Of a DNA stretch of 64,000 bases, positions 43,931 through 55,154 are shown piece by piece. Every line of letters begins with the position of its first letter. Position 1 is the stretch's first letter. Position numbers and translations under genes: made by a program. Origin of the DNA: Posidonia oceanica (Eukaryota > Streptophyta > Magnoliopsida > Alismatales > Posidoniaceae); assembly GCA_037176725.1 (NCBI GenBank), contig JAZBRS010000074.1:62314001-62378000 (forward strand), given 5' to 3'. Under the pieces are notes generated by a model. The model did no database searches and had not been told where the DNA came from. It was given only the letters and a program-made list of their open reading frames with translations.

Positions 43931-44629
43931 TCGCTTTTCTCTTACATGTCGCTTGCATTGTATGGTTTACCGCAGTTTTGTTTTATCGCCTGCATTTGCA
44001 TTAGGGCAATGATGCTTACTACCTAGGAGTTCTCACGAACCAAGGTTCACCTAGTTCGGAACACTAGCAGCATTGCTGAGCACATAGCTTGCATGTTTAA
44101 TTCCCTACACGCACCTTAGCACTTAAGGCATGCATTAGAGCTTGCATTATGACATTCATTGCATTTAGGCATTAGGCAAGCATTTCCCTGCATTTGCGAG
44201 CGAGATAGCCTAAGAAAGACCAATTCTCGGACGTATCGGGGTACCTAATACCTTCCCCGTGCGTAACAGGAGTGCTTGCCCTTTCTCTTGGCCCTCAATG
44301 ACCATTCCTTCATCCTAAGCACGAGTCATAGCACAGCATAGCACAGCATAGCATAGCATTGCATCGCATTGCATTGCATCTCTTTGCACCCTCTTTGCAT
44401 CTGATTTTGCATGTCTTTTCATGCATTACCCTTGGTTTTCCTTGCCTCCCAACCTAATAGACATGGTGGCGACTCTGATTTGTCTTATCACTTCTTTTTC
44501 TTCTTTTTGCCAGCGTTCCCGCGTCAAGTTTCTTCTCTCGGATCCTGCCGCAAATAGTGAGCCTATTTTGATCGGTGCACACGAGCTTTGGCATCGTGCA
44601 TGGACGATCAGAATTTCAGGATTACTACA

Positions 44630-46990
44630 GCGTCCTGGATGACAAATTCGCTGTCCTGCCTTGCAGTTTGTCTCCGATAGCATCCCGAATGACAAATTCT
44701 CCATCTTGCCTTATGGTCTGTCTCCAGTTGCTTCTCGAATGACAAATTCGCCATCTTACCTTGCAGTTTGTCTCCGATTGCGTCCTAGTTGACAAATTTG
44801 TCATCTTGCCTTGCGGTTGGTCTCCAGTTGCGTCCCAAATGACAAATTCGCTATCTTGCCTTGTGGTTTGTCTCCGGTAGCATCCCAGATGACAAATTTG
44901 CCATCTTGCCTTGTGGTCTATCTCCGGTTGCTTCCTGGATGACAAATTCACCATCTTGCCTTGCAGTTTGTCTCCAGTTGCTTCTTGGATGACAAATTTG
45001 CTATCTTACCTTGCAATTTGTCTCTGGTTGCGTCCTGGATGATAAATGCGCCATCTTGCCTTGTGGTTTGTCTCCGGTTACGTCCTGGATGACAAATTCG
45101 CCATCTTGCCTTGCGGTCTGTCTCTGGTTGCTTCCCAGATGACAAATTCACCATCTTGCCTTACGGTTGGTCTCCGATTGCATCCCGGATGACATATTCG
45201 CTATTCTACCTTGCGGTTTGTCTCTGGTAGCATCCCGGATGACAAATTCGCTATCTTGCCTTGTGGTCTGTCACCAGTGGCTTCCCGGATGACAAATTCA
45301 CCATCTTGCCTTACGGTTTGTCTCTGGTTGCGTCCTAAATGACAAATTCGCCATCTTGCCTTGTGGTTTGTCTTCGATTGCGTCCTGGATGACAAATCCG
45401 CCATCTCGCCTTGCGGTCTGTCTCCGGTTGCGTCCTGGATGACTAATTCACCATCTTGCCTTACGGTCTATCTCTGGTTGCATCCCAGATGACAAGTTCG
45501 CCATCTCGCCTTCCGATTTTGTCTTCGGTTGCATCCCGGATGACAAATTCTCCATGTCGCCTTACAGTCTGTCATTGGTTGGGTCCTGAATGACAAGTTC
45601 ACCATCTCGCCTTGCGGTTTGGTCTCCAGTTGTGTCCCGGATGACAAATTCTCCATCTCGCCTTGCGGTCTGTCTCCAGTTGCGTCTTGGATGACAAGTT
45701 CACCATCTCGCCTTGCGTCTTTGTCTCTGGTTGCGTCCCGAATGACAGATTCGCTATCTTATCCTTGCGTCTTTGTCTCTGGTTGCATCCTGGATGACAA
45801 ATTCACTATCCTGCCTTGCGACTTTGTCTCCGGTTGTGTCTCAGATGACAAATTCGCTATCCTATCCCTGCAGTTTTGTCTCCGGTTGCGTCCCAGATGA
45901 CAAATTCGTTATCCTATCCCCACATCCGGTTGCATCTCGGATGACAAATTCACTATCCTGCCCCACGTCTTTGTCTCTGGTGGCGTCCTAGATGACAAAT
46001 TCACTATCCTAGCCCCACGTCTTTGTCTCCGGCTGCGTCTCGGATGACAAATTTGCTATCCTATCCCCGCGTCTTCGTCTCCGGTTGTGTCCCAGATGAC
46101 CAATTCACTATCCTAGCCATGCGTCTTTGTCTCCGATTGCGTCTCGGATGACAAATTCACTATCCTATCCCCGCGTCTTCGTCTCTAGTTGCCTCTCGGA
46201 TGACAAATTCACTATCCTAGTCCCGCATCTTTGTCTTCGGTTGCGTCTCGGATGACAAATTCGCTATCCTATCCCTGCGTCTTCATCTTCGATTGCGTCA
46301 CGGATGACAAATTTGCTATCCTATCCCTGCATCTTCGTCCTTGGTTGCTTCCCAGATGACAAATTCACTATCCTAGCCTCGCGACTTTGTCTCCGGTTGC
46401 ATCTTGGATGACAAATTTGCTATCCTATCCACGCGTCTTCGTCTCTGGTTGCGTCCCAGATGACCAATTCACTATCCTAGCCCCGCGTCTTTGTCTCTGG
46501 TTGCATCTCAGATGACAAATTCGCTATCCTATCCTTGCGTCTTCGTCTCCAATTGCGTCCCAAATGACAAATTCACTATCCTAGCCCTGCATCTTTGTCT
46601 CCGATTGCGTCTCGGATGACAAATTCGCTATCCTATCCTTGCGTCTTTGTCTCCGGTTGTGTCCCGGATGACAGTTTCGCTATCCTGCCCTGCATCTTTG
46701 TCTCCGGTTGTGTCTCGGATGACAAATTCGCTATCCTATCCTGCGTCTTTGTCTCTGGTTATGTCTCGGATGATAGATTCGTTATCCTGCCTTGCTTCTT
46801 TGTCTCTAGTTGCGTCTCGGATGACAAATTTGCTATCCTATCCCACATCTTTGTCTCTAGTGGCGTCCTGGATGACAAATTCGCTATCCTACCCCGCGTC
46901 TTTGTCTCTTATTGCGTCCCGGATGACAAATTCGCTATCCTAGCCCTGCATCTTTGTCTCCGATTGCGTCCACAATGACAGATTCTCTAT
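44630..46990 (+). repeat. ~50-bp minisatellite of element B, right part
   Basis: Roughly 47 units. Up to about 45700 they read GATGACAAATTCGCCATCTT-GCCTTGCGG; afterwards they read GATGACAAATTCGCTATCCT-ATCCCTGCGT and are slightly longer. The change marks two subfamilies and suggests amplification in at least two steps. Confidence 0.92.
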
Positions 46991-48310
46991 TCTACTCCGA
47001 TGACTTGTTACGGCCCCTCTTGACCGACAAGTTCGTTGGCTTGTCATCCCTCTCTTGATACCAGGGGCATCTTTGGTTGCCTTGTGGTATCATGTCCCCT
47101 TTCGTCAGGCTGGTACCCCTAACTACTCGGTTGGCAAGCACGCCAGTCTTGTCTCCATTCTCCACATTTCGATGCCAAGGACGCTTTGATTGTCCCTTGT
47201 GGTATCACATTCCCATCTGCATCCAGGCTGACACCCCTAACTGTCACGGGAGTCTATGGACCTCTGCCACACCTTCAGGTGTGGTATTCTCGTTGCATTT
47301 TGCATCCGTGGTTACAAGTCATCTTACTTGTCATCACCCCTCTTGACCGACAGACTCGCTGGCCTGTCATCGCCCTCGATGCCAATGGCATCTTTGCTGC
47401 CCTTTGGGATCGTCTCATCCTCATCGGGTAGATACCCCTAACTATCCGACGATGAGTCCATTAACTCCTTATCAGGTAGATAGCCCTAACTATCCAGTGA
47501 TGAGTTCGTTAACTCCTCGGGATGATAACCTTAACTATCCGACGATAAGTCCGTCAACTTCTCACGTCCCTCATCATTTGCATCTCACAGCATCACCTTG
47601 CATGTTACTACATCATTTGCATCTCATTGTATGTCATAGCATCTCATTGCACATCATTCCATTGCATCACGCCACATTGCATTGCTTTGCTTCAACACTC
47701 GCATCACAACATTTGCATCGAGCTGATATCCCATCTATCCAGCCAGCCAGCAATATATCGCATTACACCGCATGACATACCATTGCATCTCATCACATGC
47801 CATCACATCACACACTTTTGCAAATGTCCCTAGTAGAGTCAATATCAGCTTGGCATACTCAGTGATACACATCTAGATCACTTGGAGCTACATGGCTCAG
47901 ATCGCTTGTGAGCTACTTGGCTCAACGATCCACTTTCTGATCGCCTGGTGAGCTACCTCATTCCAGATCACTTGGAGCTACATGGCTCCGATCGCTTAGA
48001 GCAACATGACTCAGTGATCCACAACATCAACATCACATCATAATTGGCATCATATACACATGCATCACTCGTGCACCCCCAGCGGAGTTCAGCGCATATG
48101 AGCACCAGCTTGTCATCAGCATTGCAGGATTTGCATTAGCATGGAATCCTAGCATTTACATCTGCATTTTGCATTGCGGCAACGAGTCATGACTTTCGGT
48201 GTATCTGCCGAATAAGTGATTTACGCCAACAGCAACACTGCTTCCCCACCAACTTCAATCGGGCTGTCTTGTCAACCCTGAGTAGCGGCTTTGGTTCCCT
48301 TGACCTCGCT
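46991..48310 (+). other. 3' non-coding domain of element B
   Basis: Contains a degraded module 2 copy near 47060, CTGTCACGGGAG...ACCTCTGCCACACC segments matching A, three module 1-like units at 47435-47560, a run of GATCRCTTGGAGCTACATGGCTC repeats (47870-48020; unit quoted in two parts GATCRCTTGGAGC and TACATGGCTC), and the PPT-proximal CATTGCAT-rich part. No gene is recognised. Confidence 0.6.
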
Positions 48311-48324
48311 CAGGGAGGGGCATC
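48311..48324 (+). promoter_or_regulatory. Polypurine tract of element B
   Basis: CAGGGAGGGGCATC directly before the LTR start TATAGATACC. Confidence 0.85.
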
Positions 48325-48803
48325 TATAGATACCCCGATTTTGTAGTCCTTCGTCGGCGGCTTTCTCCAAAGTAATGTGCTTAGTCATGGCGGACCCCAC
48401 CTATTCACCTAAACCCAAGCCTAAGCCCCCATCAACCCCAAACCAAGCCTAAAACCCAAGCCTAATCCAAAACCAAGCCTAAACCCAAGCCATGTCCCAA
48501 AACCAAGCATAAACCCAAGCCGTGTCCCTAAACCCAAGCCTTCTCCAAATCCAAACCTTAACCCAACCAAAAAGTACCCAAAATCCACTCTAGATCGTTA
48601 GACACTGCATTAGCCTGTATCTTACATAAGACACTGGACATCACAGCGTCTTACGTAGCCAGGCTGATTACAGCCTTGGACGTTGTACCAGGCTGCGTCT
48701 TATGTAAGACGCAGTTCAGTATAGCGTCCTACACACTGGGATTGACAGAGTTCGAATTTCGGCCACCAATCAACACAGAGATACAAATACCTGTGTTGCC
48801 CTC

Positions 48804-49918
48804 TGATAAGTGCATAATTATGTAATTCATAGACCAAATTATCAGATCTATTTGCATAAATATATGTGCTTCCAGACTAATCCTTTCAGGAATTTATTAA
48901 AATCATTCAGTCAAAGTGATAGTCACATAATTCATGCATATGTCATTCCCATTCATGTTTATAAATAATGCTTCTCGAGGGTGTTTTATGCAATTTGTGC
49001 AAGAATCAGGTAATTAGATAAATTAATAAAGGAGAAGCAAAAATTGGACACAAATCTGTCGGAGGTACTCACGAAAGACAAATCCCAAAAATCAAGTTCT
49101 CAACAAATATGGGATAAAATTCAAATAAATACAAGATTTCGAATCAGCGCAATCTCGGAGATACGGGCACCTCCCAGGTGCCAGATGGTAGTTTTGGCGC
49201 CTCCCACGCGCTCGGATTTGATATCTTTGATTGATTCTTCCGCATGGATCATAATAACGATGTATCTTTTATGTATTTGAATTGCATATTTGTCATTTAA
49301 ATCGGATTTGTTTCTGAACGTAGATTAACCTTGTAAGTCTATATTTATACCCAATGTGTTGGGGGGAAGGGAGAGCTTCTACTTTGTATACTTCTTCTCT
49401 GGGTCTTCTCCCTCTCTTGCATGCGTGGGATTTCTCTAGTGTAACTTAGGATATAGGTTCTTCTTGTCTTTTCTTTTCTTTCATACAAGCTTTGTAATAT
49501 CAAATTTCAATCAATGGTAATTTCATTTTCTCTCTAAGATTTATTGTTCTTCTCCATCTCTTGTACCTCTTTCTTTAATTTAGCCATTGTCTTTTATTAT
49601 TTAGATTTATCTTCTCCATCTCTTCTACCTCTTTCTTTAATTTAGTCATTGTCTTATACTATTAGTTTAGATTTAATCATGTTATTACTTTCATAATTTA
49701 GAATAATTTTGTGTAGTCATGTTCTTTTAGTTTTTATTTTGTTTTTATTAGTGTAAACAACTCTCTCCACCAATTTACATTCTTCTTCGAGTGAATATTT
49801 ATGTCGAGATTTTGAGAAACGAGACCAAGTCTCTGTGGCTCGACTCCCTCTTGCCCTTGCTACGTGTTGGCATCGTGCACTTGTGGATTTAAAGTTTCTT
49901 CAATTTTACATCGAACAC
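48804..49918 (+). mobile_element. Possible unrelated LTR inside B's LTR
   Basis: The sequence from TGATAAGTGCATAATT to ...ACATCGAACA differs in composition from its surroundings. Its end resembles non-Tat plant gypsy LTR ends (GAGACCAAGTCTCTGTGGCTC, shown here as GAGACCAAGTC and TCTGTGGCTC, then ATCGTGCACTTGTGG). I find no clean target duplication (CCCTC before, CTCTT after), so the borders are uncertain. Confidence 0.3.
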
Positions 49919-50044
49919 TCTTCGTCTAGAACTCATTTCCATCAATGTCCACGTCCCTTCGTTTCAAATTCGTACGTTACCAACCCCATGTAATAGGATA
50001 TAAACATTTTCTTCTTCATTCACTCGGTGTAGGCAACAGAATTC

Positions 50045-50240
50045 TTGTCCTTTGGCTTCCAGAGCTCCACCGGCCAAAACCACTCGAACACACACACCTC
50101 CGACCAACCTAGAACAAGCCCAAACCTTCCCAAAGCCACGCCGGACCTCCTCAACCACCACAGTCCCGTCCAAGCCACTGCAATCGCCGGAGAAGCCGCC
50201 GGCATCAAGGAAACAACACCAACCTTCACAACAGGTAAGT
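50045..50240 (+). promoter_or_regulatory. GC-rich exon-like block and splice donor in B LTR
   Basis: A Pro/Ser/Thr-rich open stretch ends in ACAACAG|GTAAGT at 50228-50240, a full plant 5' splice consensus. The same arrangement (GC-rich block then donor) occurs in the LTRs of A, C, D and the solo LTR. Confidence 0.45.
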
Positions 50241-50689
50241 GTTCTACTCCCTATAGCTTAGAACCTTAATTATCATGTTGTAGATACTTGTTTCAATGCA
50301 TGTTATCTGATTGCTTGTGTTTTGCCACTGTGTCGGCCATTTTTTCCTTTCTCCAGTCATGGGTTCACCAACCGTGCAAGGCCATCGGCCAATGAGCATG
50401 GTCAGAACTCCATCACCACCTCACTTGCATCCCTAAGCTCCTCTTGACCTCCCCAAACCTCCACGATGAGCCACAGTTGAGCTCCATGGGCTCCTGACTG
50501 TTCCAATAGCCGAAGAACCCATCAAATTCCAGCGAAAGGCAAGTGCAGGTGGGGATGATGATTTGCATGTGCATTTTTTATAATAACTACATGGTTATGA
50601 TTGTGAATGAGTTTTCTTGTTTAATGGATGATTTATGCTTCGATTTGAGTTGATTTGCATGCATAATTCTCTAAGAATCTCTGTTAGTG

Positions 50690-51427
50690 TGTAAGACGCT
50701 GAATCTGGTGCATCTTACGTAAGACGCAGCAAAGCCAGCGTCTTATACCACTGTTGAGTTTTAAGTATATTTTCTCCCATTTGAAATATCATTGAATGTT
50801 CTAATGTTGATTCATGCCATATATAGTGATTTTAATCTTATTCCTATCATGTTTTGCTTCATAAAATCAATATGTAAAAATCATGCATCATTTTATGGGA
50901 TTTATCAGTCTGTCTGTTTCTCAAGTGTAAGACGCAAGATATATAGCATCTTATGTAAGACACTTGACATCGCAGCATCTTACACTTCTGTCTAGATTTC
51001 CCCTATTTTCCTCATCCAAATGATTTTTGTTAACATCTGGATTTTGATATGTATTGCATGCATTTGTCTTAATATTAATCATACCATGTTTTGGTTTTAA
51101 ACTGATTTCCTTGGGGTTTATCTGCTTTATTTTAAAGATCTGCATTTTTGGGTGTAGGACGCTGAACCCTTTGCGTCTTATGTAAGACACAGAGATCCTA
51201 GCTCTTACACCTCAAACAGTCATTTTCCATGATTGATTTTCAAAATCATTTCAAATCATTGTCAAATTGATTCCAGAATGTATTCCATGTTTTAAAAATC
51301 ATTTTAATGATATCTTGCCTCCCATGAGCAGTGGCCTTTTTCGATTTCTAGTTTTATTTAGCCATTTAGTAAGGTTTTCTGCTTTGCTATGTTAGACGTA
51401 GGAACCAATGTGTCTTACATAGGATGC
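50690..51427 (+). repeat. ~230-bp periodic repeat with TAAGACGC palindromes
   Basis: Palindrome-bearing segments start near 50690, 50925, 51155 and 51390. The clearest is GCATCTTACGTAAGACGC at 50711-50728. Related segments occur at 48610-48750, before the putative inserted LTR. Confidence 0.6.
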
Positions 51428-53998
51428 TGTAGACACCCCATTTTGACACCTAGCAGCAGATCAAACTTGGAGGAATGAGCTCAGAAACTGCATATTCAAC
51501 CGTTTCCCCAAAACCCAACCTTTCCACCCAAACTGACCCAACTTGACCCAAAACCAAATCCAACTCCAAACCTACCCAAAACAACCAAATTCCCATTTTC
51601 AAAACCAACCTAAGCCTTAACACTAGCCCAGCCCATTAGCAGCCCAGCCTAATGAGTGGCACATTCAGGTGCCGCATGCACAGGCGACTGGACTAGGTTG
51701 CAACTTTGAGTGGCGACTGAGTTTGGCACCGCATGCACAAGCGACTGGACTGCGACTCAGACCACCACCCAAGCTTCCCTGCCACGGCCGCTGTCGGTCA
51801 TCGGCCACCTACCACTCGTCCCCTCGGCCACTTACTCCTCGCTACCGCCACCGACTACGTGCCAAGATCCACTTACTTCCTGGCACAGCGTCACCTCTCG
51901 TCGGCGGACAACCCGCACACACAGCCCTCACTGCCACCTTCGCCGATCTTCTGCCATTGACGACCTTCGCTGTCCTTCTCCTGCACACCATTTACTTCCT
52001 CGACTGCCAAGCCACACTCACATCCTCTCACTACCCCTCCTCTGCCACATTCGGCAGCTGCCAGAGCCATTAGGTGGAGGAACCCATCCCAATCCCATTG
52101 GAGATCACACGTCGGCCATTTCACAGAGAAAAAACCCAATCCATTCTCCTCCCTTGCTGCTCGAACCAGAGTGTAATTGAGCAATCCAGAAACCTACACA
52201 CACTCTCCAGCATCCTTCCTAGCCACTCAAACACCGCTTTTGCATCCCGGACCGCCGCAGCAACCCCAAGCTCACCACCTCCTTGCCGCCGTCGGCCAAC
52301 ATCCCTAAAAGCCGCATCTCTGCACCAAACTCCGTGCACACCTCCGCAAGGTCGCCATGAACGCAGCCCGATCAACTCGCACGCCCGCCATCACCTCCAC
52401 TGCCGTAGCAACCACCATGCTGGCGAGCTCCGACGAGCTAGGTCGGGGGGCACATCCGTGCATCCCCGCAGGTGAGCGATACCTCCCTTAGCTTCGTCTT
52501 ATTCCGTGCATGCTTTTAGGCTAATTAGTTAGATTTTATCGTGCGTAGTGTAGCCGTTCTTGGCCATCTTCTCCAGCACCAGAGGCCTGCCAGGTTAGGT
52601 ACCGCATGAAGCGGCAACTAACCTGCACCTCTGTCTGTCGGATGGCTGGACTTTGGGCCGTTGCTCTGGCCAGTCCAAAGCTCCATTTTCATTTCTGTTT
52701 GTATGGTTGTGAACATGTTTGTTGCTCTTTAAGATTGCATGCTTAGATCATATTTTTGCATCATTGTGGATCCTAGATCTAGCATGCAACTTAGCTGTTT
52801 GAGTAGCTGGAGTTGCAGGCCTGTCGCCAGTCCAACCGGCGACTCGGCTGCAACTCAAGATAGCTCTCTGGCCAACTTCAAGTCACTGTATCTCGCGACC
52901 CACTTTTCCATTTTGCATTCTATTTGCTTGCTTGCATTCCTCATCATGCCATCTATAGGATCATGCATTTAGATTTCCATTTCGCATCATCTAGCTAGCT
53001 CATTTTCGACCGTGAAAGTTGCCGTCTAGTTAGAACTATGTGCGCCTCTGTCGCCACTATCCCAGGCGACAAGCCCAGGCACCACTCACACTGGCAACTA
53101 GGATGCAGTTGCTACTCTGACCGGTGACCAAGTGCCTCGCCAATCTCACCAACGACGTGCACTGCCGCCGCTCAGGCCGACAACCAGCCCTGCAGTTCAG
53201 ACAGTGGCGGAGCGACCTTGTTTGCCGCTTTGTATTTTGTCTCTTTCGCTCATTTGCTTGCAAATCTATTTCCCAAGCTTGTTTATCATCGCTTTACCGC
53301 ATTTTTGCTTTAATCAATTTTCTAGCATATTTTCAAAGCCTGCATCTTTTACAAATCCATGTTGCATGTCGCTTTCCATTGCATGGTTTACCACTGTTTT
53401 GTTTTCTGCCTGCATTGCATTAGGGCAGCGATGCTTACTGTCTGGAGTTCTTACGAACCAGGGCACGCCTCGTTTGGAACACTGGCAATGCTGCTGAGCA
53501 CATAGATTGTACGTTTAATTCCCTGCACGGATCTTAGCACTTAGAGCATACATCTGAGCATGTAATTAAGCATTCATGGCATTTAGGCATTCAAAGCATG
53601 CATCTTCCTGCATATGCAAGCGAGAAGCCTAAGAAAGACCGATTCTCGGACGTATCGGGGGTGCCTAACACCTTCCCCGTGCGTAACAGGAGTCCTTGCC
53701 CTTTCTCTTGGTACGTAATGACCAATATGCCCTCATCCTAGGCACGAGTCATATCATTGCATAGCATTGCATCCTTTTGCATGTTTTTCTATGCATTCCC
53801 CCAGTTTTCCTTGTCTCCCGATTTAATAGACACGGTGGCAACTCTGATTTTATCTTATCTTTCTTTTTTCCTTTTTTTCTAGCATTTCCGAGTAGAGTTT
53901 CCTTCCTCATATCCAACCACTAAAAGTGACCCAATTTCGGTCGGTGCACGCGAACTTTGGCATTGTGCATGGACACGCTGATTTTCAGGATTACTACA
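51428..53998 (+). mobile_element. Element D, 5' LTR (2,571 bp)
   Basis: TGTAGACACCCC...GGATTACTACA. Landmarks: GGCGACTGGACT repeats (51680-51745), GC-rich block with open frames (51710-52470), donor CAG|GTGAGC (GT at 52472), core block 53633-53752, U5 motif 53836-53846, TGCACG/CGTGCA-type hairpin near 53946. Confidence 0.88.
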
Positions 53999-53999
53999 G

Positions 54000-54017
54000 T
54001 AGCGACTCCGCTGGGGA
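54000..54017 (+). promoter_or_regulatory. Primer binding site of element D (tRNA-Arg type)
   Basis: TAGCGACTCCGCTGGGGA begins two bases after the LTR end and matches the expected tRNA-Arg complement at 17 of 18 positions. Confidence 0.9.
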
Positions 54018-55154
54018 TTCTAGACTCTGGCTTTCATTTTTGGCTTTCTCGCCTGCTTGGATTTTTGCATTTTGCTTGCCTTGTGCCTTTGCATGCCTTG
54101 CCTACTTTCTTGCTTGCCTATCTACTTTACTTGCTTATCTCTTGCATGATGCTATGTTTGCTTGCATTGCTTTATTTTCTCGCATTACATGTCTAAATTT
54201 TTGCTTAGCGCAATAATACATGCTTTTTGGGTGGTGAACGCTTTGTTTTACACAATTGCTATGCCACTACACATGCACATGCCATGTATACCTGCTTTTT
54301 GACATGTTGAGTGTTTTCTTTTCACCACCATGTCCACAACACCAGCACATGCCATGCACATGCTTTTTGCCTTGTTGCGTGATTGCTTGCATGCCATGAC
54401 TTCCTGTTTCTCTTCCATTCATGCTTATGCCATGCATAGGATAGTAGAAACATGCTTGATCCCCCTTTGCTTAATCTAAAAGCTATAATAAAGCCAAGCA
54501 ATAGCATCTAAGCACAACTAGAGCCAAAACTTGCAATTTTCCCCTTTGGCTAAATAAAATGCAAGTAAAACACTTAAAGCATACTCGCATGTTTGATCAT
54601 ACTAGAAAGCATGCATTCTTCTCATCTAAGTTTATCCACAGTCTGCGAAGGACAATCCCAGCGTCATGTTCCACTCCTTTGGCGTGGCCCAAGTCAGTCG
54701 GTCTATCCCCCCTTGTCAGGGGTCGTGTCGGTGCTAGTGGAGGGTACCACCCACGCTTTGGCGGGGTCGAGGCCACCAAAGCACCACTCCGTTACTATTT
54801 GAGCTCTGGCCAGGATTTAGACGGGGACCCTACTTTTTCTGACCTGGAGCCAATAAACGCATTACCCATGAGTGCGTCCTAGTAGGTCATCTACTCAAGA
54901 CATGCATGGTGAGAGAGTGCATATTAGGGCATTCATCTACATGTGTGCCATTCATGCCACCCCTAACAACTTTTTTGCATCCAACCTTTGACACCTTTAT
55001 TGTTTTTGCAGGTAGGTGCAGGATCCGCTCCTAGGACCCTAAGCGTCCCTCCTCTCTGTCTCTGAGCTATTCGTCGCTTCCGACAGTAGCTCCCCTTAGG
55101 ACTCGCGTCTTTGCTTCTCATCGTAGCCTTGTTCTCACTTGCTCTCGATCAGCG
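54018..55154 (+). other. Leader between PBS and gag, element D
   Basis: Non-coding. The leader hairpin (CCCC-TTGTCA-GGGG) and GAGGGTACCACCCACGC lie at about 54706-54755, matching A and C. A good acceptor-like site (ACCTTTATTGTTTTTGCAG) ends at 55011. Confidence 0.6.

Larger units (their letters stand above)
39249..44629 (+). mobile_element. Solo LTR, 5,381 bp, inserted in a minisatellite
   Basis: It starts TGTAGACACCCC and ends GGATTACTACA. No PPT precedes it and no PBS follows it; both flanks are array units. The flanking 5-mers are GCATC (39244-39248) and GCGTC (44630-44634), a target duplication with one transition. It belongs to the long-LTR subfamily, like A's 5' LTR remnant and, more distantly, C. 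Contents: AAACCCTAG-rich start (39330-39460), pyrimidine tract (39590-40030), GC-rich block ending at a donor-like GAAG|GTAACT (GT at 41060), GCATTTAA-rich repeats (41930-43320), tandem TTGCATCGTTTTGCG repeats (43430-43930), core block (44215-44334) and U5 motif (44467-44477). Solo LTRs arise by recombination between an element's two LTRs. Confidence 0.9.
48325..51427 (+). mobile_element. 3' LTR of element B, 5' portion, interrupted by D
   Basis: It starts TATAGATACCCCGATTTTG after the PPT. It contains an AACCCAAGCC-rich start, TAAGACGC palindromes, a possible foreign LTR (48804-49918), a GC-rich exon-like block (50040-50230), a consensus donor CAG|GTAAGT (GT at 50235) and a ~230-bp periodic AT-rich stretch. 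It is cut at 51427 by element D; any remainder should continue after 63803. Confidence 0.65.

Noticed and set aside
38992..46990. CRISPR-like array of regular units
   Set aside because: Units are contiguous ~50-bp tandem copies without unique spacers, in a plant retrotransposon; it is a minisatellite.
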